Below, piece after piece: positions 24,151 to 36,985 of a DNA stretch of 64,000 bases; position 1 is the stretch's first letter; every line of letters starts with the position of its first letter. The notes under the pieces are model-generated. The model was not told the DNA's origin. It ran no database searches and saw nothing but the letters and a program-made list of their open reading frames with translations. A program made the position numbers and the translations under genes. Source of the stretch: Polydactylus sextarius (taxonomy: Eukaryota > Chordata > Actinopteri > Polynemidae); contig CM028908.1 in the NCBI GenBank assembly GCA_016801845.1, positions 23,070,047-23,134,046 of the forward strand, written 5' to 3'.

Positions 24151-25748
24151 AGGTAGTGATTCTCATCCAACATCCAAGAGCGCTTGTATGTTTCATTTAG
24201 CCTGGAAATGCTGGGCGAGATATATAATCTCTGTGAAAAGGAATACTTGGACGACCTTACTTGACCTGCTGCTATTGGCACCTGACTCTGGGTAAATGGC
24301 TAAAAATGGAGGGATGAGAGATGAGGGACGAATTTAGAAGAGACAACTTCACATCTGTTCTCCTGTTTAAAACTGCACTAATCCAGATTTTTATATTAAC
24401 AACGGCTCAATAGATTATGTGTAATGTTATTATTTGTGGTAGCTCATAATGACAAACTTATGGAGAATTACTACCTGACATTTTAGTCTCTTTTAGCTCA
24501 TTGTTTTGGTTTTATGGGCTGAACTCTTGGCAACAACAAACAAACAAACAGTCATGACGTCAGTATAGCTGTGGGACATTGTGAGCATCGGTGTCAAATT
24601 TCAAACAGAATGACTGAAAACTAAACTAACAAACTGGTTAAATGAAATTGAAAGTGCCAAAGAAAGAAAAGATGCTGTCATGTTGGATTATGGGAAGTGT
24701 AGGATCAATCATTTTTTTTTATTAGAGCTAGATCACTATTAGGAAATAAAGTTTGAGACTTCTTCTTTGTTTTTCATACCCTCCAGGTGTGTGGTAATAA
24801 TATTAAAGTGTAAAAAGAAAGAAGAAAAAAAATATATCAAACTGATTGTCAATTATAAAATACATATATATTAAGCGAAGATGTGAGCTGCAACAACTTC
24901 ACAATTTCACGAGGTAAAGAGAAATCTAATTTAAATTGTGTATTACAGAGATGATTTTAATTATCTGAATGTAAATGACATGGAGGCAGGTCCTGGTAAG
25001 AGATGCGTGTTAATAAGATGTAAAAAGAAAGCAGGATGTTTTCAGTTCTCTGTGTTTACAAGCTCTTTGTTGTTAATGGTGGTTATTATAGAGGAAACGT
25101 ATGATTTTCATTCATGCGCTGATGAGTTTTGTACTGGGGCCATATTGTTTTTCTCACCTGCAATAAAATTCACGGGCTGATAATGATGATTCTGAATTTC
25201 CATATCCGTATGTTTCCCAGGGGAGCAAATAAATGTCATTTATTGTAAATACATGACAAGTGCACTCGTATAGACAAACCTAAAAAAACATTATCATAAT
25301 CCATCAAACTATGTTGCGTCTCTGTTAAGTCACTACAGGAATAGCTATGCAGCTGCCCTTCAAACGTAATTACCCCATAAAAAATGTTGTGTTTAATTTA
25401 CGGTGCTCTAATATATTGTAATCAGTTTAAATGCGTTAGGATTCCCTATGGGCACCTCTTTGCATAATGGATTTTGCGTTTGTTTTTTTGTTTTTTTTCA
25501 TTTCATTTGTAAATGTACAGTAATGTGGTGGCTCTCATTTCAGAATAAAAGTCTTTAGGTCAGTTATTTAAGATATCTAGTATCGTGCACAGATACATTG
25601 ATTATTTATCAGTCCACATGGACCTTTCAGGACCAATATGTCCAGTCTAGTTAGAGCAGTTGTTGCGTAGGAGGTGGTAGAGCTTTGGCTCCTCTAGTTC
25701 ATTTGTTCTAATGTCCTTGGACAAAATCTTGGACTTCAAATTGCCCTT

Positions 25749-25770
25749 GTGTGTGTGTGTGTGTGTGTGA
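25749..25770. repeat. (GT)n microsatellite
   Basis: Perfect GT units. Confidence 0.9.
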
Positions 25771-26366
25771 GAATGTAAATTACAGATATTTCCATAGGGG
25801 AAGCAGTGGAAGGCTTGGGTCTGTATATGAGGGAACAGTGGCAGCACTGGTCTGAAGTCTGAACTAACAGCATGTAAAATGGCCACATTACATGAAGAAG
25901 TGAATGGATGAAGCTGTTGTAGCTCATTAACTGTGTGTGAACAAACCATTTTTATTGTCCTCCTCCTTAATGAGTTTAAACTGCTCCACATAAAAAAAGC
26001 TATGATAAGCTGAGGGTCAAAACTGTGAACTTATCATGCGATCGCTGAGTCTCTGCCTCACAGTCCTCAGATCCCACCTTCATTAAATTAAACTTGCTAG
26101 TGCTTTGTAGCCTGTTACATCAGACACTTTCACATCGTTTCACTTTGTGCAAAGCGTCAGAAACGTATCCACCGGCATACGTTCGTTCCACGGTGGGCGG
26201 ATACTTTCTGCTTCAACCAATCACTACTGCTTGGTCGTGACTCGTGACGGATGTTATGCACCAGAACACACCTAGTGGCATCTGGGTATTAGCTGCATTT
26301 TTAAGCGTTCTTCTTGTTCTGGCTTTAAGTTGTTGCCAACACAGAACGTATAGCTTCGCCTATAGG

Positions 26367-27010
26367 GAGCCTAAGTCACGCCCATCTACTTCTGGACCAT
26401 GGGTCCTCTGATTGTAAAAATTATGAACTGGCATCTATACAGAGAAAAAAACATTATCTCGTCCCGTTTGAAATGTGTCATGGTTTTCACATATGATGTT
26501 TGTGAATTTTAAATATAATTTTTGACGTGGAGAGAGGAATGTTTTGTTACAGGCAGCAAACGTTACTTTAGGTTTAGTGTGAGACAACGTAGTGGACTAC
26601 AACGCTCGTCACCATCAAACTCTGACAGCTAATGTTAGCTTAACAGCTAACGACGCTAACCTAGGAAAATATCTCACCTGGTAAGTTTTATCCACCTACT
26701 CCTCGTTCTCTCTTTAGCCAGGAAGAGAAGGGGAAAGAAATTCAGTGAAAAGTTGGTGGCGTGATCTACATCACTGTTTGGTTTGTAGTTTAATCAATTA
26801 CATATTTTCAGAAGCATATAAATCAACAATTACACCACAAATATAGCCTTGACTCACACTAATAGTTATCATTTAAATTGAGAGGCAGCATATGTGTGAT
26901 TCAGGGTAGAAGTCAAAGTGGATTGGAAAATAATTTTTATCTTTTTTATTTTTCTTTTTTTTGATCTAAGGACCCAGTGGGTCCACTGGTACGGGTGTGA
27001 CTTAGGCTTC
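26367..27010. mobile_element. MITE-like element with imperfect long terminal inverted repeats
   Basis: The left end starts gagcctaagtcacgcccat and reaches ccatgggtcct. The right end runs aggacccagtgggtcc to gggtgtgacttaggcttc. Read inward the two ends match over about 42 bp with gaps and mismatches. The interior of about 560 bp has no transposase. Flanking TATA-rich DNA prevents a clear target-site duplication call. Confidence 0.65.
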
Positions 27011-27316
27011 TTATATCCATCTCATCAGCTTCGTCCTTGAATGCTTGAATTCAATGTCATCGCTTTCAGCCCTCACTCTGTTTGCTGATTGGCCCAAACA
27101 GCTCAGGGTTGGTGCAAAGTGAATCCTACAAAATAGCTCTCTGACCAAGTGGTGCAGCTAAATGAGAAGCTGAGCCGAAGCCTGGCTAAGTCTTCTTTTG
27201 GCCATTTGGTTACCACTTGCAGACTCACTTGCCAGAAAGCTACAGAATAACAACCTTCCTACTTCTGAAAGAGGTCAAACTCATGAATAACAATAAAACT
27301 CCTCTACTGTCTGACA

Positions 27317-28700
27317 TTGAAGTTGTTAATAGCCAAAAAAAAAAAAATATCTGCGTATTGGCGTGAGAACTACAGTAACCTTTTTATTAGTGTTAAGAGT
27401 AACCCAGTTAAAATCAGTTTTGAACATACTGGTCTCTCTGCAGATATGATAGTTAGAGCAGCAGATATCTGTGATGCCATTAACATGTTGGATAACAACA
27501 AAGCCTGTGGTGTGGACTGCATAAGTGCAGATCATCTAAAATATGTCAGCTACAAGCTCTGCCCATTGCTTTCCATGTGCTTTACTGGTCGTCTGGTTCA
27601 TGGTGTTCTGCCCTTCTCTATCATGTCTGTAACGCTAGTGTCTGTGCTTAAAGACAAGACTAGTAAACTCAACACCTATTGCATTAGCCAGCATCTTGTC
27701 TAAAGTAATGGGGGAAAAATTGTTAAAAAAACTGGAAAACATGGAACTGACCTGTGTATCTATGCTCTGTAAGAGACTGTATTCAAGCACACAAGCCTAA
27801 ATTTATCTGTATTCTTTTGTTTTATTGATGCGTCTGAGGAATTTGATTTTTTTTTTTTTTTTTTTTATTTGTAAACATTGCTAGATAGAGGTGTCCCTAA
27901 ATTTTTAGTGAGAATTTTATTGTTTTGTCATGCTCATCAAATGTTTCAGGTCAAATGGGGACAATATTGTATCTGCTCCATCCTGTGTTAGTAACAGAGT
28001 CCGGCAAGGAGGAATATTGCCCCCTATTTTATTTAATATTTATATGAATTAATTATCAAATCAGTTAAAAACTGTCTGTCTTGTGGGCAACACTATTGTT
28101 AATCATCTTATGTATGCGGACGATTTGGTCCTGGGCTCCTCCTGTTGCAGCAGGCGTTGAAGGTGTGCTCTCATCGAGGCCTCGATCATGACATAAAGTA
28201 TAACGCTACGAAAAGCCACATAATGATAGTTAGAAATGCTGGGGACGGGAAATCAACACACTTTGTCACACAGTCCTTTTGTTGTGTGTGAGGAAATTAA
28301 ATACCTAGGTCATGTCAAATCTGATGACTGAACAGATGACAAAGACCTCTGTCGACAGCGCTGTAAAACTGATTCTCAAGCTAACATACTTATAAGGAAG
28401 TCAGACTCTGTGAAATGTTCCCTGTTCAGAAGCTACACCACACTGTTATATACTGCTCAATTGTGGTCTAACCATAAGAAAAAAAAGTATGCAGAGGCTC
28501 AAGGTTGCATACTATGATGCAATGAAGTTGCTGCTTTGTGTCCCAAGGTGGCATAGTGTCAGACATTAGTTTGTGTCCACTAGACTGCCAACCTGTGAGG
28601 CAGTCTTAAGACAGCTGATGTTCACTTTTCTGTGTTGCCTGGACAGAGAAACACATAACTGAAGCCCTAGTCAGCCCACTGAAAAGCTGCTATAGCTTGT
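27317..28700 (+). mobile_element. LINE (non-LTR retrotransposon) reverse-transcriptase relic
   Basis: The frame 27317-27703 contains NNKACGVDCISADHLKYVS and then CPLLSMCFTGRLVHGVLPFS, the fingers/palm entry of a LINE reverse transcriptase. Further on, in other frames because of indels, come VRQGGILPPILFNIYMN (about 28000-28050) and the catalytic box HLMYADDLVLGS (about 28100-28140). After it are blocks matching DHDIKYNATKSHIMIV and LFRSYTTLLYTAQLWSN. A poly-T tract at about 27849-27866 interrupts the palm. The domain order is that of one 5'-truncated element. Several frameshifts and stops make it dead, though both catalytic Asp of YADD remain. Confidence 0.85.
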
Positions 28701-28758
28701 ATATCTAATAATATGCACATCTCCTTTTATACTATTCATAATGTATGATGTGTTTCAT

Positions 28759-28780
28759 ATATATATATATATATATATAG
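28759..28780. repeat. (TA)n microsatellite
   Basis: Perfect AT/TA units just after the LINE relic. Confidence 0.9.
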
Positions 28781-28989
28781 TTCACTGTTATCAACCCTGT
28801 ATCACTCCTTATTTCACAAGGTTTGTTTTATTTACCTCTTAAAACGTTATTACAACTCTTCTCTGTCTGTGCTGTGGCAACAACTAACCCCCCCAAGCTC
28901 CTCTCTGCTTCCTGCTGAAGACTATTGTTGAAAAATGGGTCACAAACATATAGATTAATCTTTTTTTAAAAAAGAAGAAGAGGGAAAAA

Positions 28990-29310
28990 AAAAAGAAAAG
29001 CTAAGTAACTTCCCCCAGCAGCTGAGCACTGCTTCTCACTCAGGAGGAAATAGTGCATTTGTTTTGGACTATTTTCATTTGTGGATTAATAAGCATTGGG
29101 TTTTCTAGTAGAGTAATTATAGCAGCGGCATGGTGTGAGTAGGATGAAGTCAAAATAAACTACAGTGGGTGCGTGTTCATAATAATGAAGGAACATGTCA
29201 TGCGGTGCAACAGTGCAGCTCACTGATGTGCTGTTAATAGTTTTTGAGCTTCAGCTGTGGCGCAGAGGAGGAGTTTTTATCACAGACGAGACTTGTTTGC
29301 ATTGTTGATT
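28990..29310. promoter_or_regulatory. Candidate conserved non-coding element
   Basis: Moderate-complexity DNA without repeat character, containing homeodomain-type TTAATAAG and TAATTATAG sites and a GCAGCTG E-box. Conservation is not testable here; this rests only on sequence texture and position next to the GC-rich tract at 29.3 kb. Confidence 0.25.
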
Positions 29311-29349
29311 TTCATTTGAAGCTGTTAAGTGCACATCTGTATGTCTGCA

Positions 29350-29940
29350 CTTCTCTGTAATTGATTACTGGATACGTTACATGTCGAGGTCCGTACCACC
29401 CAGAGGCCGTTGGTGATGCAGACCCAGGGGGAACAGAGGGGGTAAAATGTGCGCGTGAAGCAGCAGGAGTGTGCGCATTTAACCCAGCTCAGGCGCCTCT
29501 TGATGCTGCATACGTCTCCTCCTCCTCCTCCTCCCATGGCGAGGAGCTGATCATCAGAATAACGCTCTCGACTTTTCTCCCTCCCCCCTCTCTCTCTATT
29601 GCTCACTCTCTTCCACACTTGTTGAGGAGCTGTCATCTCTTTCTCCTCTCCCCCTCCCTCTTTCCTCGTTCTGTCATCTTTCCAGCGTGGCTGCAGGGGC
29701 GGATCAAAGCCTGGTGGAGGCGGAGGGAGATGGGGGGGCAGAGAGGAAGAGCAGGATGAAGAGGGAGTATTTCTGTTTTTTTTTTTTTTTTCGGGGTGAA
29801 AGAGAGGACAGGGTGGCTCTGTGACATACATACAAACCCCCGCCGAAATATGCTGCCGTACGAAATGATGAGATTCAAGACGCCGCTGTCGTCGCTGCTG
29901 CAGCCTGGATGAACGTACAGATGCAGACGACGCAATCAAA
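29350..29940. promoter_or_regulatory. GC-rich, CpG-containing tract, possible promoter or 5' exon
   Basis: GC content is clearly above the flanks, with a (TCC)n run at 29516-29536, C/T-rich tracts to 29660 and several CpGs at both ends. A 204-codon minus frame across it is Pro/Arg/Ser-biased and matches no family I recognise, so I do not call it a gene. An untranslated first exon is possible in either direction. Confidence 0.3.
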
Positions 29941-30884
29941 CAGAAGTTAGAACAGAATTACAACATGAAATACTTTTAAAAATCACACAGTCCAGTCTTG
30001 TTAAAAATGTAATCAGCATTCATCATTACACACAGACGTGGTGGAAGTCTGTTTTTTTCCTTCTTTTTTTGTGCGTTTAATCTTCCCACTCTCACATTTA
30101 GTGCAGTTTTTTCTTTCTGCCACAAGATGACAGCGTTGGATGATGTGACCACATGCTGTTAAGACTAGAGGATCTTAAACATCTGACCCAGTTAATCACC
30201 TCATACTAAACTGTTAATAGTTACTCATATATTTTTCATCATGTCAGGATAAAAGAGTAAAAAGTCTAGAGAAGGAACATGTGGCTTTGCATGGATTCAC
30301 AGACAAAACTGAGGCAATAATTCATGTCCAAAACAGATACACAAACACATTAAAGTCACAATTATATCACTGTGACCAAGAAAAAAAAATTTACGTGGTT
30401 TTCAATGTTGCAGTGTGACTGCAAACATTTACGGCTGCAATTACGTGGTTAAATAGTTCAATTCAGACTTTTTTTTTTTATTGGATGGGAAATTAGGTTT
30501 GATTCCTGTGCAGACTCATCTGTCCATTAAACTGAAAACACAGAAATAAGACAGATGAATATTAATATAATTTAGGAAAGCATAATACAAAATAACAATA
30601 AAAACAGTACCCATAACCCCGACTACTTAGTAGCTCTTTAAAAGAGTTAAAACCAGCAAAGTTAAAAATAATAAGCCACTGGAGAATCTGATAGGGATTT
30701 GTCTTTTTGTCAACTACAAATCGTACAAATTAGTCACCAGAGTGCACATGAAATAATTTAATTGTATATACTAAAAATATCCACATACTGCTTCACTGTT
30801 TAATCTATTGCACCAGCGCTTGATGCTTCTATACCTGAATCCCAGAGGAAGTAGCTCTGTTTTCCAAACTCTCATATTAAAAGT

Positions 30885-30990
30885 GTTCAAGTTCAAGTTC
30901 AAGTACAAGTTTATGTCTATGGCACATTTTGTACACAATGTGCTTTACATAAAAAACAAAATACAATGACAACATAACTGAAGTGCAACT
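30885..30990 (+). repeat. LINE-derived 3' tail-like repeat
   Basis: caagttcaagtacaagttta then tatggcacattttgtacaca and tgctttacataaaa follow the pattern 'tttatttctatagcacatttcatacaca...gtgctttaca' that is common at 3' ends of fish L2/RTE-type repeats. Confidence 0.4.
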
Positions 30991-31259
30991 GCTGCAGTAA
31001 AAAAAAAAAAATGGTTAAAATAGACTGATTTGTAAAAACAATCAACTTTATCTTTTTTTCCAGATTGCCTCTGTCTTTATATCCGTGTCAGTGATTATAT
31101 GTAATCATCAGCATGTATTCTGAACAATATGAACAGATTATACATGTGTCTTTTTTAAGGAAGAGAGAGAGTTTGAGTCAAGTTCTGATAAAATGTGAAA
31201 TGTGATGACAAATTGACAAATTTATCTGAATTTAGATCTGATTCTTTTTAACCTCTGGT

Positions 31260-31550
31260 GATTTTTGTCCCAAGACTGGAAAGATCAGCCTCAGTCTCTA
31301 CGCTGACCTCACACATCCAGGTAGAAATGAACCAGAGAGTCTCTTGAAAGAAGATGGTTCGCACATCTGATCTGATGCCTCCTGATTGAGGAACACGGTG
31401 TAGACACAGAACATGTTGGAGAAATGATAAATCTCATCTAGTCTGGGGACAGTTTTGAGGAGTGTGAAAGTCCAGCTGGGCAGAGTGATACCTGGACTAT
31501 AACTTGAACCCAATGTACAGTAAAAGTCTGATAATGGATGGATGGAAGCA
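31260..31550. repeat. Suspected interspersed repeat ending in GGAT units
   Basis: It contains agtctggggacagttttgag and tccagctgggcagagtgata and closes with ataatggatggatggaag, the kind of tail seen on many fish retroposons. No coding part was recognised. Confidence 0.3.
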
Positions 31551-32253
31551 TCTCATTTTTTTAGAATGAGAACTTGCTTTTGATATTTTTAACTAATTTT
31601 GTTATAAACTGACCTCTGTGCGGTGTCTGTGACCTCTGACACGAAAGCTACAATTATCCGTACGAAACTGTCACTTGCAGTCAGTCAGTCAGGAGAGACG
31701 GTAGATGACGATGGAGAGAGCAGGTTGTGTTGACGAGACTGTGGTGCCGCGCCATAGTTGGTGATAGTCCTCCACATATTATGGCACATGGTAGCTGTAA
31801 AGCTAATGCTAAATGGATGTTAAACACTGCTCCTAGTGCACCGCACACGCTCGCTACTACAGGGCAAGTGCTCTTTTGCTGCCACCCCCCAAAAACTTTT
31901 TATTGCAATCAATGTATATTAATACTATTAATACTTTTGTACTGTTATCTAGTTAAAGGCTTCCACTTGTAATAGAGGGAACATTGTTGCATTGGTACTT
32001 AATAAAGTGTCTAAATGCTTTCACCTCTGATTAAGTGCGAATATTGGTGATAATACCTTTGTACTGAAGTATTTTGAAGCTGGACTTTTGTAACGGAGCA
32101 CTCTGACACTGTCGTTATTATTAATTCTGCTTAAACTAGACATTTGTTAATTGTCTTAATCTCTGGTGGTTGGATTGTACAGGTGTCTAAATACTGACAG
32201 AGAAACCCAATCATTCATAAATCAAATTATTCCATTTCTTTCTTTCTTGAATC

Positions 32254-32466
32254 GTGATGCTTCACAAACCCCGACCGGACCCTGGAGAGGAATCCCAGAC
32301 CACACATGAGGAACTCCTGCCACAAAGGAGAGTTCGGGGAGTCCACTGGCAAACTTTATCGACCCAAATTTACCCAGAGACCCGTGAGTTCTTTGATGGA
32401 TGTTCTCATTCCCTGGGAGGTCTGACACACTTGTTCTGGTCATGCCCTAGATTAGTTATATTTTAG
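32254..32466 (+). mobile_element. LINE C-terminal fragment
   Basis: The open frame ends with GGLTHLFWSCPRL, the conserved H.FW.CP block that follows the reverse-transcriptase domain in L1-clade fish LINEs. The usual partner Cys just upstream is present as DGCSHS. The rest of the element was not recognised, so this is an isolated scrap. Confidence 0.5.
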
Positions 32467-33301
32467 AAATAATTTCTTGACTGTGTATGTGGTTTTCATC
32501 TGCAATTGCCAATTTTGGCTCCTCAAACGCACATGACCTTAAAACAGATAATGTAGAGGAATATCATCAAAGTAGAGGTCATCAACTTGTAGAGGTTTTA
32601 TTATACACCAGATCCTCCTCCCTTCTTGAACCCAAGGACCTGATCTGAGTCAAATTACGACAGTTGTCTCTATTTTGGGTCCCACACTGACAGACACAAA
32701 GCAAGGGCTGTTGCTGTTGTATGGGTGAAGAGAGTGTGGAGCAGGTGAGAATCATTTTTCTCTGAGAAATATTTGAGAGTTCAGAGCTCAGACTCAACTG
32801 CAGAGCAGGAAACCCAGACTTGGTTGGAGGAACAAAGAGGTCCATAGTTCCATTGTCAGCTGCTGCTGTTGTAGCATTAGCCTGCAGCTCTCTCCAGGCT
32901 TTCTGCGACAACCTGTCTCACTGCCGGCATTGTGGTATAGAGCTGTCACGCTTTTTGACAGCCTCACATTGCTGAAAGCACACACTGCCGCTGCTGCTGG
33001 GTGAAAAGTGCAATGCAATGGTAAAATGTGAGCATAATGTGTTGCTTTTAACCACTTTTTTTTTTTTTTTTGCTTATTATCTCATATTCAGCTTACATGG
33101 TCGTTGACTGTCCCCTGGTGGGAGATGCATTATTAAAAAATGTGATTACTTGATTACCTTGAAAAGTGATTGCCATTATGCATGCAGTGGTTGCTGTATA
33201 CTGCAAGTTGTCTTTGATTGTGTGTGGCGGACCAGGACTACTGTCGTGCTGTGTAGCTAATTATAAATGACCTCCTCTGCAGAATCCATCTTTTCACTGT
33301 C

Positions 33302-33305
<4 letters not shown>

Positions 33306-33355
<50 letters not shown>
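33306..33355. repeat. (GT)n microsatellite
   Basis: About 25 GT units, the longest perfect one in the window; a good polymorphic marker. Confidence 0.95.
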
Positions 33356-33359
<4 letters not shown>

Positions 33360-33719
33360 CATACATGCATGCTTTACGGTGGCTGTGGTTACCACAAGAG
33401 CAGGATAGGTAGGTCAAGGTTAAAAATGAAGAGGACATTACTGTCTTTGCAGTCTCTCTCCATTTGTCTTTCTCTCCATATAAAGTCCATTAACATCTAG
33501 AGTGATAACCAAGATGATAAGTTCACACTATAACCAATGATGGTACCTGTCCATGCTCCAGAGTAAAGGCTGTTGGCTGTAACTTCTTACCGGGTGCAAT
33601 CTATCACCTTTAAATTCTTCTCATTCTTATTCTTCAACTTAATGTTACATCAGGTGTACTCAAAGGCTCTCAGTCAAGAGTACGACTACAAGGACACACA
33701 ATGTAATAGACGTGAAGTG

Positions 33720-33850
33720 TTAGGGCTGGGCAACATTGACAAAGTCAAATATAATGATGTATTTCACAAAATAACTCAATATGATTTGTGTCAGAATGAC
33801 CTGTATTGTTTTCAAGTGGAGGTTCATGGCGCCTCTGTTCATGACTAGTG
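33720..33850. repeat. Possible hAT-type fragment
   Basis: ttagggctgggcaacattga resembles the terminal 'CAGGGCTGGGCAATA' start common to fish hAT elements, and AT-rich DNA with tatgattt-like words follows. The opposite end was not found. Confidence 0.3.
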
Positions 33851-34384
33851 CATGTAGATTTTATCTAACATTAACATTGTACTTCTGACTTCACTGACTT
33901 ATCTGACAGACATGACTGTAAAGAATAGTGCTTTTACATACGCATGCAAATGTTTTAATAATTTAACCTGATTGTGGTGATGTTTTTATTCAACTACTAG
34001 CGATAGATCGGCAATGTCTTCCCAGAATCTAAAATCTGACTTTGTCGTCATGAACCTTCCTTTAATTGTCTGTCACTGATGGTATCAACACATTCCAGGC
34101 TCTTACAGAGAAAACAGATCATTTTTAAACCACTAATGCCTGTTTGTTTATTGTTATATTTCTACTTTTCCATTATTGTTCAGCTTTTTGTACCATACGC
34201 TTGAGTTAACTTCACTTTGTTCATAGAGTGAACTTGGTTAAAACTGTTTCAGCTCAAATCCAAAAGGCTTCCTCATTTCACATTATGAGTCAGTGGGATG
34301 AATATAGAAGTTCTGTATTAATGTAGTCCATTTACTATAAATACATATCCATATTCGTGCATACTAAGACATATATACATCTAC

Positions 34385-35460
34385 ACACAATGATAATGTG
34401 TTAGTCCTTTAGCAGCCAAAACAACCCTGATCCTTTGGGGCACAGACTGGTATCTGGCACAAAGATGTTAGCATCAGATCCTTCCAGTCCTTTGAAGTTA
34501 TGAGGTGCAGCCTCCATGGATCAGACTTATTTGTTCAGCACATCCCACATATGCTTGATTGGATTGAGATCTGAGGATTTTGGAGCCAAATCAACACATT
34601 GAAGTCACTGAAATCATCCTAAACTATTGTTTGGGTGTATCAGGATCATTATCCTGCTCAAAGTGGCTGCTGTCATTAGGGAATACTGTTTCCATGAAAG
34701 TTGTACCTGGTCTGCAACAGTCTTTAGTTAGATGGTATGTGTCATGAATGGCAGAAGCCAAGTTTTCCCAGCAGAACATTGCCTTTAAACAACACACTTC
34801 ATCCATTAGCTCGCCTTATTCCCTTAGGGAATCTATGTCTTCCCATGATAACAAGGAGCCACGTCTTGTGAATTTCCCCACTGTGTGACAAATAAAAGCT
34901 TATCTTCTCCAGGTAGGTAATACAAAGACATCCATATGATTAAAAAATAAATAAAACATGATTCACTAGACCACGTCATCTTCTTCCATCGCTCCATGAT
35001 CCAGTTCTGGTGCTCACAAACTCAACAGAACCTGTGGTGGTAGACAAGGGTCAACATGGTCACAATGACTGTAGTAGTGGAAGTGAAGTAACCACACATC
35101 CATTTTCACAACAAAGTGACTTCCTGTGTGTTCTCACTTCACATCTTTTAACATTATTGACTTTTTCTCTCTCTTCTAATGACCAGAGCCACATGGTCCA
35201 GCCTTCTCTCACCATGACACTTGCCAGTTTTTTCTTTCATTAACCACTTTTGGACAGAACTGACCACTGCAGACCTGAAACATCCCACAGGAGCTAGAGT
35301 GTTGGAGACGCTCTGACCCAGTCATCAGCCATCACAGTTTGACCCTTGTCAAAGTTGCTCACATCCGTCCTGCTTCCGACATCAACTGTTCACTTGCTGC
35401 CTCATATATCCCACACACTGACAGGAGCCACTGCAACCAGATCTGATCAGTGTTAACCAT
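34385..35460 (-). mobile_element. Dead Tc1/mariner-like transposon (transposase strand minus)
   Basis: The whole interval follows the order of a widespread fish Tc1-like family read backwards. On the minus strand WIMERWKKMTWSSESCF occurs at about 34955-35005, matching the WTMEQWKK.WSDES block that carries the first catalytic Asp, here changed to Ser. The frame 34806-34624 has DTYHLTKDCCRPGT and SSHFEQDNDP, the second catalytic Asp block, retained. The first part of the transposase is lost in stops and deletions. The right edge keeps cttgctgcctcatatatccc and ctgatcagtgtt, near-terminal sequence of the family; the left terminal repeat is missing. Confidence 0.85.
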
Positions 35461-36295
35461 GCATATACAAATGTATAATATATATGTACAAATGTCACAG
35501 ATCAAATCAAGCATCTGTCACTTGTTTTTATCTGTGATTTTCTGTAGCCCATCCTCTTTGCTCTGAGTGTGTGATGCTGCAGTCCACTATAGCAAGATGT
35601 GTCTAAATGGCTTCCCCTTTTTCAGGTATGCAGACCAGTTGCAGCCCACTGACCCGTGACGACCCCTTTAGCCTCTTTAGCCTCCAGGAGTCCTCCAGTG
35701 CAACCAAGCAGAAGGCTCAAACAAATAGCCTTCAATAGAATTTAAATATCTGGAATTAAATTATGTAAAGTAACTATCGACCCTTAACCCAAGCCCACCC
35801 ACTCTTATCAGCTCATGACAATAATGCTACACTGAACTGTGACTGCAGCATTCACACTGCTACAGTGGTACCTGTAATTTCCTTAGCTCACAAGGATTAC
35901 AAACTTTTCCTGAGCCTTTGATTCCTACCACTTGCATTTTCTCTTCAAGTTTAATTTGCTTGACTGAAAATGTTTTATTATAAATGCATCAAATGTAATT
36001 GCTTTGGGACTAAACTGTGCCTTTTTGCATGATTTTGTAATTATTGTCAAAGCAGGAACATTTGGAAACAGTCTCTCTGTTTTCCACACATCATTTAAAG
36101 CTTTATAAAGTTACAGCAATATCATCAGTGGAAGTGTGAAAGAGTGTCTTGTCAAATCTAGCTTTAAATGCCGTTTTTATCAAAGCTTCACGAAACAAAC
36201 TCAGTGATGAAATAAGGCAATGATTCACTTTTTGAAATGAAAAGCTATCATTATGTCCTCACATTACTTTGTCTGGATGTGTGTGAACAAGAACA

Positions 36296-36374
36296 AGTGT
36301 GTGTGTGTGTTTGTGTTTGACTGGGTATGTATTGACTGGGTATGTGTGCGTGTGTGTGTGTGCGTGTGTGCAGA
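36296..36374. repeat. Imperfect GT-rich microsatellite
   Basis: GT runs interrupted by ttgactgggtatg-type units, which themselves occur twice. Confidence 0.8.
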
Positions 36375-36476
36375 GCGGTCATCAGAGGTCGAGTGATGTC
36401 AGTGTCAGTGCTCTCCCTCCCTTGCTGACCCTGTCATGGTGACTGCCACCTAAGAGTCTCCATCCCAGGGATGCTG

Positions 36477-36480
<4 letters not shown>

Positions 36481-36511
<31 letters not shown>

Positions 36512-36518
36512 ACACACA
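36481..36518. repeat. (CA)n microsatellite
   Basis: CA units with one TA interruption; a (CCA)n and (CTC)n tract follows at 36655-36688. Confidence 0.9.
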
Positions 36519-36719
36519 TCTGACATCTTCAAGTGCAAGGGCAATAGCACTGTCAGCGTCAAGGGCAAGGCCAACAGGATGGGCAACTTCAAGTGTCTTC
36601 CCTGAGTCACCGCCTCCCCCTCCCACTCTGTACCCGCTGCCCACCCACACACTCACCACCACCACCACCTCCTCCTCCTCCTCCTCCCAGCAGGCAGTGT
36701 CAGTGCCTCTCAGCACACT

Positions 36720-36985
36720 AGAGATTCTCTATTGCTTACCAGATTTAATTGGTGATCTTTATTTAGAGTAATTAGTCCCTGCTACTTTTTCTGTTGGAAA
36801 AGGGACAGCATCAGCAGTAAGAGATATTTACAGGAGCGCTCTATGGGGGAGATGGTTGGGCTGTTTCTCAGGGGTCTTGACAGGCAGGGGTCCCCACCCC
36901 CTCTATTTACATAAAATAATGCAGTCTCTCTCTCGAACGAAGTATGAACAGCACTTGGTCCTGGTAAATTTGAAATGAGGAGCAT
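36720..36985. promoter_or_regulatory. Candidate conserved non-coding element
   Basis: A block free of simple repeats between microsatellites, with homeobox-like sites (attaattgg-type: ttaattggtg, gagtaattag) and balanced composition. Open frames in it are not protein-like. Inference only. Confidence 0.3.

Noticed and set aside
29325..29939. A 204-codon minus-strand open frame
   Set aside because: It spans GC-rich, pyrimidine-biased DNA; its composition is low-complexity and no domain or homologue was recognised.
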